From Porites lobata (lineage: Eukaryota; Cnidaria; Anthozoa; Scleractinia; Poritidae), in the NCBI GenBank assembly GCA_942486035.1, contig CALNXK010000034.1, forward strand, positions 1,386,501 to 1,450,500: DNA of 64,000 bases. Reading direction: 5' to 3'. The position numbers were made by a program, and so were the translations under genes. Under the pieces are notes generated by a model, which did no database searches, was not told the DNA's origin, and was given only the letters and a program-made list of their open reading frames with translations. Positions 36,108 through 46,313 of this stretch are shown in pieces. Position 1 is the stretch's first letter. Each line of letters begins with the position of its first letter.

Positions 36108-38623
36108 TTAAGTTTCCTTGATGTCTTTAAAATATCTCCAGATATTTTCCAACAAACCAGTGTGGGCAGCCTGTGCTTGAGGTTTAGCAAGTCTTGATAA
36201 AATACGTGGAGTCGTGAACGTAAAATGATCCTCTAAGAATGTTCCATCCTCTTCTCCATCCTTAGAATCAGACAAAACCCATTTTTGGTTTATTTGAAAA
36301 TAACCACCTGTCAGGTTGGCTGTGTTCAGGATAACAGAGTCTTCCACCAGTGCTGTTGCAGTTATTTGAAATCCAATCTGTTTCTTGTAGAATCCAAAGA
36401 AAACAACTGCTTCTTGGTAGTCTAACTGGACAGTTCTATGCCCATCTTCATCTTGTGATTTAATAATATTGCTAACGTCAGTGCTGAAATAAAAAGATAT
36501 GTTGTGAATAATTTAGTTTGGAGGAGGCAGTCCACCCAAAATTCCGGTAAAGAATTTGTGCCCGATCTAGCCAGTGAGCAGGCTTTCAGGGGGTGAGGAG
36601 GAAAAAGAGCAAGAGCTTCTCATATTCCTTCCTGAAGGCTAGCTCGCTGGCTTTGCCTGATCTGATCTGGTCTCAGTGCAGGATCGTCTGCAGCAAGATT
36701 TTTCTTAGAACATACCGCAAATCCTCTATCCTCAGGGGAAAAAATTTAATAATTTTTTTTCACTTTTTTTAATAGCGAGGGGGATAGGGAGAGCCTTTGT
36801 TGGTGAATAACCGCTGATAAGTCGTAGTGTAGTTTAGGGTATAAAAATATGCCTATATCTACCGTTTAGATACTAAAATACGTTTAACAATGCTATGTGT
36901 AAGTGGTTTTGAACTATGTTCTCGTAGGGTGCCCCTGAGAACTGATACCATAGTCTTAGCTAAATTAAGCCCCCCTCTCAAATAAGTGCCCCGTCTCTTT
37001 TAAACCCCCCTCAAATGTCAGGGGCACCCAACGACTGTTTTCTGTAAAATATCTGTACGTTCGGAGAAGCTAATATTCCCTAGAATTTTCTATCGCTTGA
37101 ATACGGCTAATTATTTCTAGATAAGCGTTCTATTCAGGTATAATTTTCGAAAATCTAAAAAATTTCCTAAGATTTTCTGAAGTTCATTTTTTCATATTTA
37201 ACTCCTTATGGTAGGCTAACTTTTCGAAAAGCCTCAAGTTCGCCTAGGATGACCGAACAGATACAAATTTTATAGCGCAACTTTGAATGCGTTTCTAGAG
37301 ATCTAAAAGTACTCTGGATAGCGTAATTAGGACTTTTCAATGCATTTAGGGGAAAACCATCGTTGGGTACCCCTGAAATGTGTTACACAGCCCGATAAGC
37401 TATATCAGCTTTAAAAACCAACGGTGTTTAAATAAATGATCAGGGGCACCCAACGACGGTTTCCTCCTAAGTGCACTGAAAACACACTTTATTTTCCGGA
37501 AAATTTCAGCTACAATTTTAAGTTTTACGAAAGTGATATTTTTTCTGTGATTCCTCTCTGCATCGCATTTTCGGTTCCGAAAATTTTAGGTTTCCTTTCT
37601 CTACGAAAATAGCTTAACCTGGTGGGTGAAATGGGAAAAATTAAACTTCAAAAAATCGTAGGGAATTTATTAGATAAGCTTCGAAAATTGTATACAAATG
37701 GAACGGTCAAGCTATAGAAAATTCTAGGCAATTTTTGCTTCTCCAAACAGATATTTCAAAGAAAACACCCATTGGGTGCCATTGAAAGATGTTACATACA
37801 TACACACATACATAAACTTTATTAAAGTGTCAAGGTATTTAGCTAAAAAGCTAATTGTGGACACTAATATTGCCTAGAATTTTTGTTGTTGTTGTTGTTG
37901 GAAATAAATAAGCCCCCCGAGGGGCTTAATAGAGGATTTACGGTAGCTGGTAAAATATTTTGCAAGCAAAGAAGCTAATTCAGTAGCTAACCCTAACCCT
38001 AACCCTTTTTGGATACAATAGCATGTCCGATTTTCGTATTTACAGTATTTCATGTGCATTACGCACCAACTAACACTGCACTCTAGTCTGTGCTTGTATT
38101 GCACAATTCTTGGCGATAGCATGGACTGCGAGCAGTCTCTCCTTTTCTTCAGATTCAGTCACGTTCCTCTCCCGTCTCGCGCCACCAGTCACGCGCGTGG
38201 ACATTTACGTGTCTCGCGTTTTGCTCGACGGACTACAGAAAATCGTAGTCTAGGCGATAGCATAAAGGTGCACACAAATGAGTGAGCCATTTGCTTATTT
38301 TGCATATACGCTCAACAACACTGATAGTAACTAGAAATAATGTTTTTCCCTTAGAACAAAAATTCCTAATTCGAATAACCTTTTCGTGTGCTTCCCGCTA
38401 ACTTAAGATTTTATAATTGGACATCAGTCGAAATGACTCACCAAAGTGGATGAAACTTCACGGTAACTTCAGGCTTGTCAAATAACACATGAAAGACATC
38501 CGACCGTTTAGCTGGAATAAACCTCTCCACTAAGATCTTAACCGTGACAAACTTAAGCTCGTGATAACCGAAATAACCTACAAGAACTACCAAGCACGAC
38601 CAAAAGATTCCTTTGACCTCCAT
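36108..38623 (-). CDS. Membrane-anchored START/Bet v1-like (SRPBCC) protein, 2 exons
   Basis: Exon 1 is 38623-38442 and exon 2 is 36483-36108, GT-AG with phase 2, 185 aa. Residues 5-21 (GIFWSCLVVLVGYFGYH) form an N-terminal hydrophobic segment, either a signal anchor or a signal peptide. It is followed by VERFIPAKRSDVFHVLFDKP, the typical entry strand and helices of SRPBCC domains (START, polyketide cyclase, Bet v1 folds), which bind hydrophobic ligands. Exon 2 continues with beta-strand-rich sequence and ends in an amphipathic helix (ENIWRYFKDIKET). The ligand is unknown; the family call rests on pattern, not a search. An in-frame GTG upstream is not taken as the start. The intron is full of TE fragments. 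Exon 1 and its upstream DNA are the source or a relative of copies repeated in the tandem array to the right. Confidence 0.78.
36848..36946. mobile_element. Truncated MITE end, GGGTGCCCCTGA family
   Basis: Reverse-complement match to the left end of the element at 49821 (tatgcctatatctaccg, then gggtgcccctga). Only about 100 bases remain. Confidence 0.6.
37018..37376. mobile_element. MITE, GGGGCACCCAACGA family, copy in START gene intron
   Basis: Left end TCAGGGGCACCCAACGA, right end TCGTTGGGTACCCCTGA. About 359 bp. Confidence 0.75.
37440..37785. mobile_element. Second adjacent MITE of the same family
   Basis: Left end TCAGGGGCACCCAACGACGG, right end CCATTGGGTGCCATTGA (slightly decayed). It lies 64 bases after the previous copy. 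Confidence 0.72.
37984..38006. repeat. Short interstitial telomere-like repeat
   Basis: ctaaccctaaccctaaccct: three full CCCTAA units in the intron of the START-like gene. Confidence 0.8.
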
Positions 38624-38639
38624 GTGTAGAGTCACATGT

Positions 38640-39590
38640 GTACAGCTACTGCCTGTCTGACAATTTCTCCCAGCGGGTGGGTGCTAGGTAATTCGGCCTG
38701 TCAAGATTTTCCTTGCGCGGAGATTAAACAAACATTGTTATCCCGTAAAACTTGCGGAACAAACTGAAATTACAACGGCGTTTGACACGGAAACCTCTCG
38801 TAAAAGCCCTCAAATCCACCTTTGTTTACTAATGCACACTCATGATATTTAGTGCGTGACATGACAAAGCAAGAACATTGAATGGCACAAAGAGTCAAAG
38901 TATTTATCTCCTCTACTACCAATAGCCGCAGCAGGCCGTTAGCAAACACAACTGAGTGTTCGGGATAAAAAGCTGAACTTACTTACTTATTTCAATATTT
39001 TAAAAGTAATAAAAAGCGACACATACTCCGGCATTTTCCGGGGTGTTGAGTACATGCGATAAAAGACCATACACTGACAAAGAGTGGTTTAATGTGCGGT
39101 TAAAAATTAAAATCAGCTGCCTTCAACTTTTCGTTGTTTGTGTGTTACCCACTCGCGCTGACCGAGAGTGACTTTTCAGCTTCAAAAGTTCTTCAATCTG
39201 CGGAAGAAATGTAGAGGTTAATATGATCGACTCCGATTCTTCAACTTTCATTTGGACTACCTACTATTAAATGGATTGCGGAAATTGTTGGACCCATACC
39301 TCAGAAGACAGATCTCTATCCTTCGAAATAACACACATTCGAAATCTCGAAATCACCTGGCAGAAAACAGTTCAGTAACATTTAGGATTTTACTATTTGT
39401 CACCAAAGAAAAACAATGTACGTGAATAGCTCACGCCACAGTTGTTGGCTATCCAATATCCTCAATAAAAGAAGCCTTTGTTTCGGGACATCATGACAGT
39501 ATGGATGATCCAATAACAAGAGTTTTCTTGTCTGACATCACTGGGCTACACAAGCGTTGGTTATCCAATCACATAGCGTTTTTGTACTTA
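38640..39590. other. Non-coding spacer upstream of P1 in unit 1
   Basis: Shared with units 2, 3 and 5 (43440-44390, 47780-48655, 61070-61900). It holds no ORF of note. It contains the 5' flank of the START-like gene, so its promoter must lie here. Confidence 0.4.
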
Positions 39591-39595
39591 CATCA

Positions 39596-39720
39596 TGGCA
39601 TCAACCACCATTAACCAATAAGAAAGCTCTCCTGTCATGACATCACAAGATGACATCACCATTGTCCAATCAGGAAGCTCATCTGTGGTGACGTCATAGT
39701 GCTCCTATAAAAAGGACCTC
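39596..39720 (+). promoter_or_regulatory. P1 promoter, unit 1: CCAAT boxes, CRE sites, TATA
   Basis: CCAAT motifs occur in AACCAATAAG and GTCCAATCAG, with two TGACATCA half-CREs, a full TGACGTCA (39689-39696) and CTATAAAAAGG (39705-39715). About 30 bases on lies ATGGAGGATGG (39745). Conserved between units 1, 2 and 4. A strong regulated RNA polymerase II promoter is inferred. Confidence 0.68.
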
Positions 39721-39744
39721 ACTTTCAATATTCTTTATTTTAAA

Positions 39745-40880
39745 GATGGAGGATGGCGGTGGTACTTCTCGTCGCATTTAGGTAGCGAAAAAACGATCAT
39801 GGCATTTCAGTGCTCACTGCAATGATCAGAACGCGAAGGAACGCATCGCCGCCGCGAGAGAAAATCTCCAGAGCGTCACCGAGACGGAACTGCCGGTGAA
39901 CCGGCCGCCGTGTCTCTACGCACGATAAATACTGCCTTCGAACATATTGAAGAAACGCTTCTCGATGTACAAGTAGTCCATGCAGGTGGACAAGATCAGA
40001 ACGCGAAGGAACGCATCGACGCCGCGAGAAAATGTCCTGAGCGTCAACTAGACGGAACTGCCAGTGAACCAGTAGCCGTGTCTCTCCTCACGATAAACAC
40101 TGCCTTCGAACATATTGAAGATATGCAGTATGCGTGTGATGCTAGTAAGCTAAACACGCGCCATCGCAGAGCGCCGCTTAAGCGACTACAGGTAGTCCAT
40201 CGACTGGACAAGGTCATAGTCATCAACGGTCTAGGGGCCGACTATGTTCCTCCCTCACTGCCTGTCGAACTGATTCCTAACCGATACGGCGATTACACGC
40301 GAACGACAACATCACCGCGCTGTGTCGAGAAGAGACTCGGGTTGCAACGCTGGTTGATGTACAGGTAGTCGATGCAGGTGGACAAGATCAGAACGCGAAG
40401 GAACGCATCGCCGCCGCGAGAGAAAATGTCCAGAGCGTCAACGAGACGGAACAGCCGGTGAACCGGCCGCCGGCCGCCGTGTCTCTCCTCACGATAAACA
40501 CTGCCTTCGAACGTATTGAAGACATGCAGTATGCGTGTGATGCTAGTAAGCTAAACACGCGCCACCACACTTAAGCGATTACAGGTAGTCCATCAACTGG
40601 ACAAGGTCATAGTCATCAACGGTCTAGGGGCCGACTATGTTCCTCCCTCACTGCCTGTCGAACTGATTTCTAAACGAAACGGCGATTACACGTGAACGAC
40701 AACATCGCCGCGCTGTGTCGAGATAAGACTCGGGTCGCAACGCTTGTGGATGTACAGGTAGTCCATGCAGGTGGACAAGGTCATAATCATCAATGGTTTA
40801 GGGGCCGATTATGTACCTCCCTCAATGCCTGTTGGTGTACGAGCTGGGCATAAATATCATGGCAAGATACAAAGCTGCAA
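39745..40880 (+). repeat. Mosaic module region between P1 and P2, unit 1
   Basis: GC-richer DNA made of short modules repeated within the unit. One contains gaacgcgaaggaacgcatcg (coding-like NAKERIAAARENVQS). One contains acgataaacactgcc (TINTAFEHIEDMQ). One reads DKVIVINGLGADYVPPS in frame and contains the hairpins described under findings. The longest open stretch, 39910-40368, has no ATG start. Relative to unit 2, one extra set of modules of about 400 bases is present. Best read as a decayed, internally repeated gene driven by P1; a structured non-coding RNA is the alternative. Confidence 0.55.
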
Positions 40881-40993
40881 CACGCAATCCATGCAGTGGA
40901 TAGATCATATTTTGATCTAAACAACGATTTCAGACACGCCACTAATTTTTGTCCGTCTACCTCTTTTTTTCGGGCACTAATAGATTGTAGAAG

Positions 40994-41053
40994 TGACGTC
41001 ACAAGTAAGTTATATAAGCAGTGATCAGACTCACCAAATTCATAATGCCTTGA
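40994..41053 (+). promoter_or_regulatory. P2 promoter, unit 1: CRE + TATA + three-codon upstream ORF
   Basis: A perfect TGACGTCA palindrome (40994-41001), TATATAA 10 bases later (41011-41017), then a minimal upstream ORF ATG-CCT-TGA (41045-41053) that stops 7 bases before the main ATG. The same arrangement occurs in all units. CRE sites bind CREB/ATF factors; induction through them is inferred. Confidence 0.72.
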
Positions 41054-41060
41054 ATCTGCA

Positions 41061-41522
41061 ATGGATGAAGACCAAGAAATGATAGAGGTGGATCAAGAGG
41101 ATCAAGCCATGGACACTAGCGAATCCCCAGGAGAACAGCAGTGGAAGGGAATCATAGAGGCCTTACAAAAGGACATGACAAATCATGTATCGACCCTGAT
41201 CACGGGTCACATAGATAAACTGTTGACGCCTATAATAGTAGACATGGTGATGGAAAAGGCCATCTGTGCTTTGCAGACAAAGCTGAAGGATAGACTTGGG
41301 TGTCCCACTCAATCAACGGAGGCTCCAATTATAAAGCGACTCATCACTATGATGGGGATACAGTTAATGGACGGAATTCTATGTTCCGAACAGCAGTCTA
41401 CCTTGACGGCGGAAAGAGTCATCCCGGCAATGATGGAGGCATTGGGCAGGCATTTCGAGCAAATAATGAGTCAAAAAATCAACCAAGTACTGAATAACAT
41501 TTTTCCGCCTCTTGGTTGTTAA
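41061..41522 (+). CDS. Unrecognised acidic 153-aa protein, tandem copy 1
   Basis: A single-exon ORF with its own compact unit: CRE at 40994, TATA at 41011, ATG at 41061, AATAAA at 41618-41623 about 95 bases after the stop. Residues 1-27 hold 11 Asp/Glu and no basic residue (MDEDQEMIEVDQEDQAMD). The rest is predicted helical: WKGIIEALQKDM, LITGHIDKLLTPIIVDMVME, IKRLITMMGIQLMDGIL and ALGRHFEQIMSQKINQVL. There is no signal peptide, membrane segment or zinc motif. I do not recognise the family. Against the other copies it differs at Lys37, Asp104 and Pro150. Four copies in the window all stay open, which supports a real gene. A transposon- or virus-derived small protein is an alternative. Confidence 0.62.
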   Translation: MDEDQEMIEVDQEDQAMDTSESPGEQQWKGIIEALQKDMTNHVSTLITGHIDKLLTPIIVDMVMEKAICALQTKLKDRLGCPTQSTEAPIIKRLITMMGIQLMDGILCSEQQSTLTAERVIPAMMEALGRHFEQIMSQKINQVLNNIFPPLGC

Positions 41523-41781
41523 AACCAATGAGAGATCTTCGCAACCGCATCTTACTTTGTCATTTAACCGGATCGCATCTGAAGCTCTGCAACGTGAAAA
41601 CGTTTGTTACAAGATTGAATAAACGTAAACTTTTTGTTATGAACGCTGTCACATTTGGTGCATTATCAGGAAAAATTTAGAACTGCTATTCAGCAGCAGC
41701 CGAGTAATAGTTGGTTCGTCAGAGATGTTCAAGGTCTCTTTCCAAGTGTGGGTCCAACTCCATTGTAATCCATGTTAGCGG

Positions 41782-41973
41782 AAGCCTCTTTTCCCTGGTA
41801 TCCGCTCGCTTAATATACTAGAGAAAGAGGCTTTCTCTTCTTTCTCCCCGCCCCCTCCCCGTTCCCCTTAACTCGCCCCATTTTCTCCTCTCTTCGGGAG
41901 TTTCAACACGGCGCTTTCGCGATTAAAACCATTCGCGCGCCTGATGAAAACGCCAGCACTGTGCACAGGCTAC
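41782..41973. mobile_element. Short non-autonomous element after the 153-aa ORF, unit 1
   Basis: An internal 10-bp inverted repeat AAGCCTCTTT/AAAGAGGCTT near one end, then a pyrimidine-rich stretch ending cactgtgcacaggct. The flanks GTTAGCGG and GCTAGCAG are a diverged direct repeat (exact GCTAGCAG in units 2-4), likely the target duplication. Confidence 0.6.
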
Positions 41974-42189
41974 GCTAGCAGGGAAAACCCCTGATAATAT
42001 TTAAGGTATGGTCACTTGCCAGTTAACCGACATTCAGATGTTGAATAGGTATCCTTGGGTTTGAAACGCTAAGGTTTTGTTGCCTGTAGTCTGATTGAGT
42101 TTGGTGGCGATTGCCAGCCAGTGAACCGTACTAATACGAAGCGAAACAGTAACGTCCAATGACCCTTTACACTGCATTTCAAGGCGGTA

Positions 42190-42345
42190 GAAGCGATTAT
42201 TTATTTTTATTTGTTTATTTTATATCATTTCATTTATTCCAAAGTATAACAGTTACAACAATTACAGTAATTATCACATAGCATACATGCACACACTGAC
42301 TATACACCGAAGCATACATGCAATTATACAATTACTACACTGATG
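42190..42345. mobile_element. LINE-like tail in array unit 1
   Basis: ttatttttatttgtttattt followed by caaagtataacagttacaac and gcatacatgcacacactgac. AT-rich tail and body resemble the 3' end of a CR1-type LINE in reverse. Repeated in units 2, 3 and 4 (about 46545, 52085, 59825). Confidence 0.4.
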
Positions 42346-43130
42346 CCATCAGCCTATTTTAAGCTATAGAAGCGATTATCCAGTACGCTATTTTGATTAA
42401 AAGATACGGGCGATTACACCGTAAGAGTTCTACAGATTGGACATTAAGGCTGTAAGTACACTATTTCGATTTGGTGAGCTTATTTATCTGGTGAAGGCTT
42501 TCTTTAGAGTTAGTGGAGTCCCGTTACGATGTTTCCACTTTGAATCAAACCCGCACTATTGCTCTTTAGTCTCACGTGCGCAAAATAAGTCATCCTTATC
42601 ATGCAGGACCATCACAACCTCTTACCGTACAGTGCTAAAGTAGACACTTATGAAAATACATGGAATATTTTCAGAAGCAGTTAATATAAGACATTTAGTG
42701 GAAATTAGGCAAATAACTTTGGACTGTCGGGTATTATGTTCGTCTATATATTCTAAGCGGCAACTGTGCGTGCCCTTGAGTCAGCCACAAAAACGTTATA
42801 AAGAACACTGCCTCTGGGTTGTTCATCTGTAAACTGTTCTCAATCTAAAAAACTCTACCTTTTCCATTTCTTAACAATGAATTAAACGAAGACAGAATTC
42901 TTTCAGGATGATTGGTAGAGGTTATTCCAAATTATAGGAACGCTCCCATGTGAGTCAGGGCACTACAAACTGGCCGTCGAAGCCGAGTCGACCTTGTACA
43001 TAACTGACATACAGTCATACTACACTGACCTTGCTCGAGACGCAAATTAAGTTTTCTAAATTCACGCACTGTATTTTTGAAGTCGTTTGACAATTCAAAT
43101 CGAACATAGTACATTTACACATTCATGGGC

Positions 43131-43388
43131 TTAAAATCGAGAAGTGTCTAACTTACGGAACCAGTCGATGTTCCGAAGCGATGATAGCCTCGCGTTTTTC
43201 ATCCAAAGTCGATGAAACCTCACGGTAACTTCAGGCTTGTCAAATAACGCATGAAAGCCATCCGACCGTTTAGCTGGAATGAACCTTTCCACTAAGATCA
43301 TAACCGTGACAAGCGTAAGCTCGTGATAACCGAAATAACCTACACTAAGAACCACCAAGCACGACCAAAGGATTCTTTTGACTTCCAT
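43131..43388 (-). pseudogene. Duplicated first exon of the START-like gene (array copy 1), 85-aa ORF
   Basis: Starts ATG 43388 (MEVKRILWSCLVVL) and matches exon 1 of the gene at 38623-38442 closely, with a handful of substitutions. At the original donor the GT is lost: the copy reads CTTTGG|ATGAAA, so the frame runs on for 25 residues to a stop at 43131. Just before that stop lies TTCC|GTAAGT, a strong new donor candidate. No second exon is seen nearby. Either a dead partial copy or an exon of an altered transcript. Confidence 0.7.
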
Positions 43389-44399
43389 GTGTAGAGTTAT
43401 ATGTATATAAATATATCGTATAAAGGTGTGTGAAAATTTCTCCCAGCGGGTGGGTGCTAGGTAATTCGGCCTGTCAAGATTTTCCTTGCGCGAAAACAAA
43501 AATTGTTATCCTGTAAAATTTGCCGAACAAACTGAAATTACAAGGGCATTTGACACGGAAACCTCTAGTAAAAGCCATCACATCCAGCTTTGTTTACTCA
43601 CGCACACTCATGATATTTAGTGCGTGACATGACAAAGCAAGAATATTAAGTGCCACACAGAGTCAAAAGTAATTTGTCATAATGAACTTCAAGCGCTCAT
43701 TTATCTCCTCCACTACCAATAGCCGCAGCAGACCGTTATCAAACAGAACAAGGTATTACGGAAAAAAAGCTGAGCTTACCTACTTATTTCAATAATTTTT
43801 TAAAGAAGTAATAAAAAGCGGCACATACTCGGGCATGTTCCGGGGTGTTGAGTACATGCGATAAAAGACCATACACTAACAAAGAGTGGTTCAATATGCG
43901 GTTAAAAATGAAAGTCAGAGCTGCCTTCCATTCTTCCTTGTTTGTGTATTACCCATTCCCACTGACCGAGAGTGACTTTTCAGCTTCAAAAGTTCTTCGA
44001 TTGCGGAAGAAATGTAGAGGTTAACTAATGAATACCGATTCTTCAACTTTCATTTAGACTACCTACTATTAAGTGGATTGCGGAAAGTGTTGGACCCATA
44101 CCGCAGAAGACAGATCTCTCTCCTTTGAAACAACACACATTCGAAATCTCGAAATCAAATGGCAGAAAATGTTCAGTAACATTTAAGATTTTACTATTTG
44201 TCACCAAAGAAAAACAATGTACATGAATAGATCACGCCACAGTTGTTGTCTATCCAATATCCTCAATAAAAAAAGCCTTTGTTTCGTAAGATCATGACAG
44301 TACGGATGATCCAGTAATAAGAGTTTTCTTGTCTGACATTACTGAGTCACACCAGCGTTTGTTATCCAATCACAGGGCGTTTTTGTACTTACATCATGG

Positions 44400-44520
44400 C
44401 ATCAACCACCATTAACCAATAAGAAAGCTCTCCTGTCATGACATCACAACATGACATCACCATTGTCCAATCAGGAAGCTCATCTGTGATGACGTCATAG
44501 TCCTCCTATAAAAAGGACGT
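44400..44520 (+). promoter_or_regulatory. P1 promoter, unit 2
   Basis: Same CCAAT and TGACATCA cluster, with TGACGTCA at 44490-44497 and TATAAAAAGG at 44507-44516. Confidence 0.68.
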
Positions 44521-45250
44521 CACATACCATATGGTACTTCTCGTCGCATTTAGGTAGCGAAAAGACGGTCATGGCATTTCAGTGCTCACTGCAATGATCA
44601 GAACGCGAAGGAACGCATCGCCGCCACGAGAGAAAATGTCCGGAGCGTCACCGAGACGGAACTGCCGGTGAACCGGCCGCCGTGTCTCTACTCACGGTAA
44701 ACACTGCCTTCGAATATGTAGAAGAAACGCTTGTGGATGTACAAGTAGTCCATGCAGGTGGACAAGATCAGAACGCGAAGGAACGCATCGCCGCCACGAG
44801 AGAAAATGTCCAGAGCGTCAACGAGACGGAACAGCCGGTGAACCGGCCGCCGTGTCTCTCCTCACGATAAACACTGCCTTCGAACATATTGAAGACATGC
44901 AGTATGCGTGTGATGCTAGTAAGCTAAACACGCGCCATCGCACTTCAGCGATTACAGGTAGTCCATCAACTGGACAAGGTCATAGTCATCAATGGTCTAG
45001 GGGCCGACTATGTTCCTCCCTCACTGCCTGTCGAACTGATTTCTAACCGAAACAGCGATTACCCGCGAACGACAACACTGTCGCACTGTGTCGAGATAAG
45101 ACTCGGGTCGCAACGCTTGTGGATGTGCAGGTAGTCCATGCCGGTGGACAAGGTCATAATCATCAATGGTTTAGGGGCCGATTATGTACCTCCCTCAATG
45201 CCTGTTGGTGTACGAGCTGGGCATAAATATCATGGCAAGATACAAAGCTG
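44520..45250 (+). repeat. Mosaic module region, unit 2
   Basis: The same modules as in unit 1 with one fewer set, ending in the same 3' segment (gagctgggcataaatatcat). The beginning has lost the ATGGAGGATGG start seen in unit 1. Frames are shifted between modules, so no long protein results. Confidence 0.55.
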
Positions 45251-45336
45251 CAACACGCAATCCATGCAGTGGATAGATCATATTTTGATCTAAACAACGA
45301 TTTCAGACACGCCACTAATTTTTTTTTGTCTAGAAG

Positions 45337-45396
45337 TGACGTCACAAGTAAGGTATATAAGCAGTGATCAGACTCACCAAATTCATAATGCCTTGA
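45337..45396 (+). promoter_or_regulatory. P2 promoter, unit 2
   Basis: CRE TGACGTCA 45337-45344 and TATATAA 45354-45360, with the same short upstream ORF before the ATG at 45404. Confidence 0.72.
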
Positions 45397-45403
45397 ATCT
45401 GCA

Positions 45404-45865
45404 ATGGATGAAGACCAAGATATGATAGAGGTGGATCAAGAGGATCAAGCCATGGACACTAGCGAATCCCCAGGAGAACAGCAGTGGAAGGGAATCATAG
45501 AGGCCTTACAGGAGGACATGACAAATCATGTATCGACCCTGATCACGGGTCACATAGATAAACTGTTGACGCCTATAATAGTAGACATGGTGATGGAAAA
45601 GGCCATCTGTGCTTTGCAGACAAAGCTGAAGGATAGACTTGGCTGTCCCACTCAATCAACGGAGGCTCCAATTATAAAGCGACTCATCACTATGATGGGG
45701 ACACAGTTAATGGAAGGAATTCTATGTTCCGAACAGCAGTCTACCTTGACGGCGGAAAGAGTCATCCCGGCAATGATGGAGGCATTGGGCAGGCATTTCG
45801 AGCAAATAATGAGTCAAAAAATCAACCAAGTACTGAATAACATTTTTCCGACTCTTGGTTGTTAA
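45404..45865 (+). CDS. Unrecognised acidic 153-aa protein, tandem copy 2
   Basis: Same protein as copy 1, 4343 bases downstream. Copy-specific residues are Asp6 and Thr100; Glu37, Glu104 and Thr150 follow the majority. The CRE (45337), TATA (45354), three-codon upstream ORF and downstream AATAAA are all preserved. Function unknown. Confidence 0.62.
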   Translation: MDEDQDMIEVDQEDQAMDTSESPGEQQWKGIIEALQEDMTNHVSTLITGHIDKLLTPIIVDMVMEKAICALQTKLKDRLGCPTQSTEAPIIKRLITMMGTQLMEGILCSEQQSTLTAERVIPAMMEALGRHFEQIMSQKINQVLNNIFPTLGC

Positions 45866-46125
45866 AACCAATGAGAGATCTTCGCAACCGCATCTTACTT
45901 TGTCATTTAATCGGATCGCATCTGAAGCTCTGCAGCGTGAAAACGTTCGTTACAAGATTGAATAAACGTAAACTTTTTTTTATGAACGCTGTCACATTTG
46001 GTGCATTGTCAGGAAAAATTTAGAACTGCTATTCAGCAGCAGCGGAGTAATAGTTGGTTTGTCAGAGATGTTCATGGTCTCTTTCCAAGTGTGGGTCCAA
46101 CTCCATTGTAATCCACGCTAGCAGA

Positions 46126-46313
46126 AGCCTCTTTTCCCTGCTATCCGCTCGCTGAATATACTAGAGAAAGAGGCTTTCTCTTCTTTCTCCCCGCTCCCTC
46201 CCCGTTCCCCTTGACTCGCCCCATTTTCTCCTGTCTTCGGGAGTTTCAACACGGCGCTTTCGCGATTAAAACCATTCGCGCGCCTGATGAAAACGCCAGC
46301 ACTGTGCACAGGC
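46126..46313. mobile_element. Same short element, unit 2
   Basis: Flanked by exact direct repeats ACGCTAGCAG on both sides. Co-duplicated with the unit. A 63-codon antisense open stretch across it is conserved only because the units are recent. Confidence 0.6.

Larger units (their letters stand above)
38441..43130. repeat. Tandem array unit 1
   Basis: Begins with exon 1 of the START-like gene itself. Shared landmarks in order: ggtgggtgctaggtaattcg (38677), agtgacttttcagcttcaaa (39167), P1, modules, P2, the 153-aa ORF, poly(A) signal, MITE (41782-41973), and a LINE-like tail (about 42190-42345). A final 0.8 kb carries a 68-codon open stretch lacking an ATG. Confidence 0.8.

Noticed and set aside
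37984..38006. Chromosome end
   Set aside because: Only three CCCTAA units inside a gene's intron; an interstitial repeat at most.
40790..41002. 70-aa minus-strand ORF repeated upstream of P2
   Set aside because: Antisense to the modules and the P2 promoter; its N-terminal part is disrupted differently in each copy.
42437..42643. 68-aa ORF repeated in units 1, 2 and 4
   Set aside because: Lacks an ATG start (begins with TTG) and its diverged relatives are frame-broken; conservation is explained by recent duplication.
46118..46309. 63-aa minus-strand ORF repeated in several units
   Set aside because: It spans a short transposable element; no start context or family, and the openness follows from unit identity.
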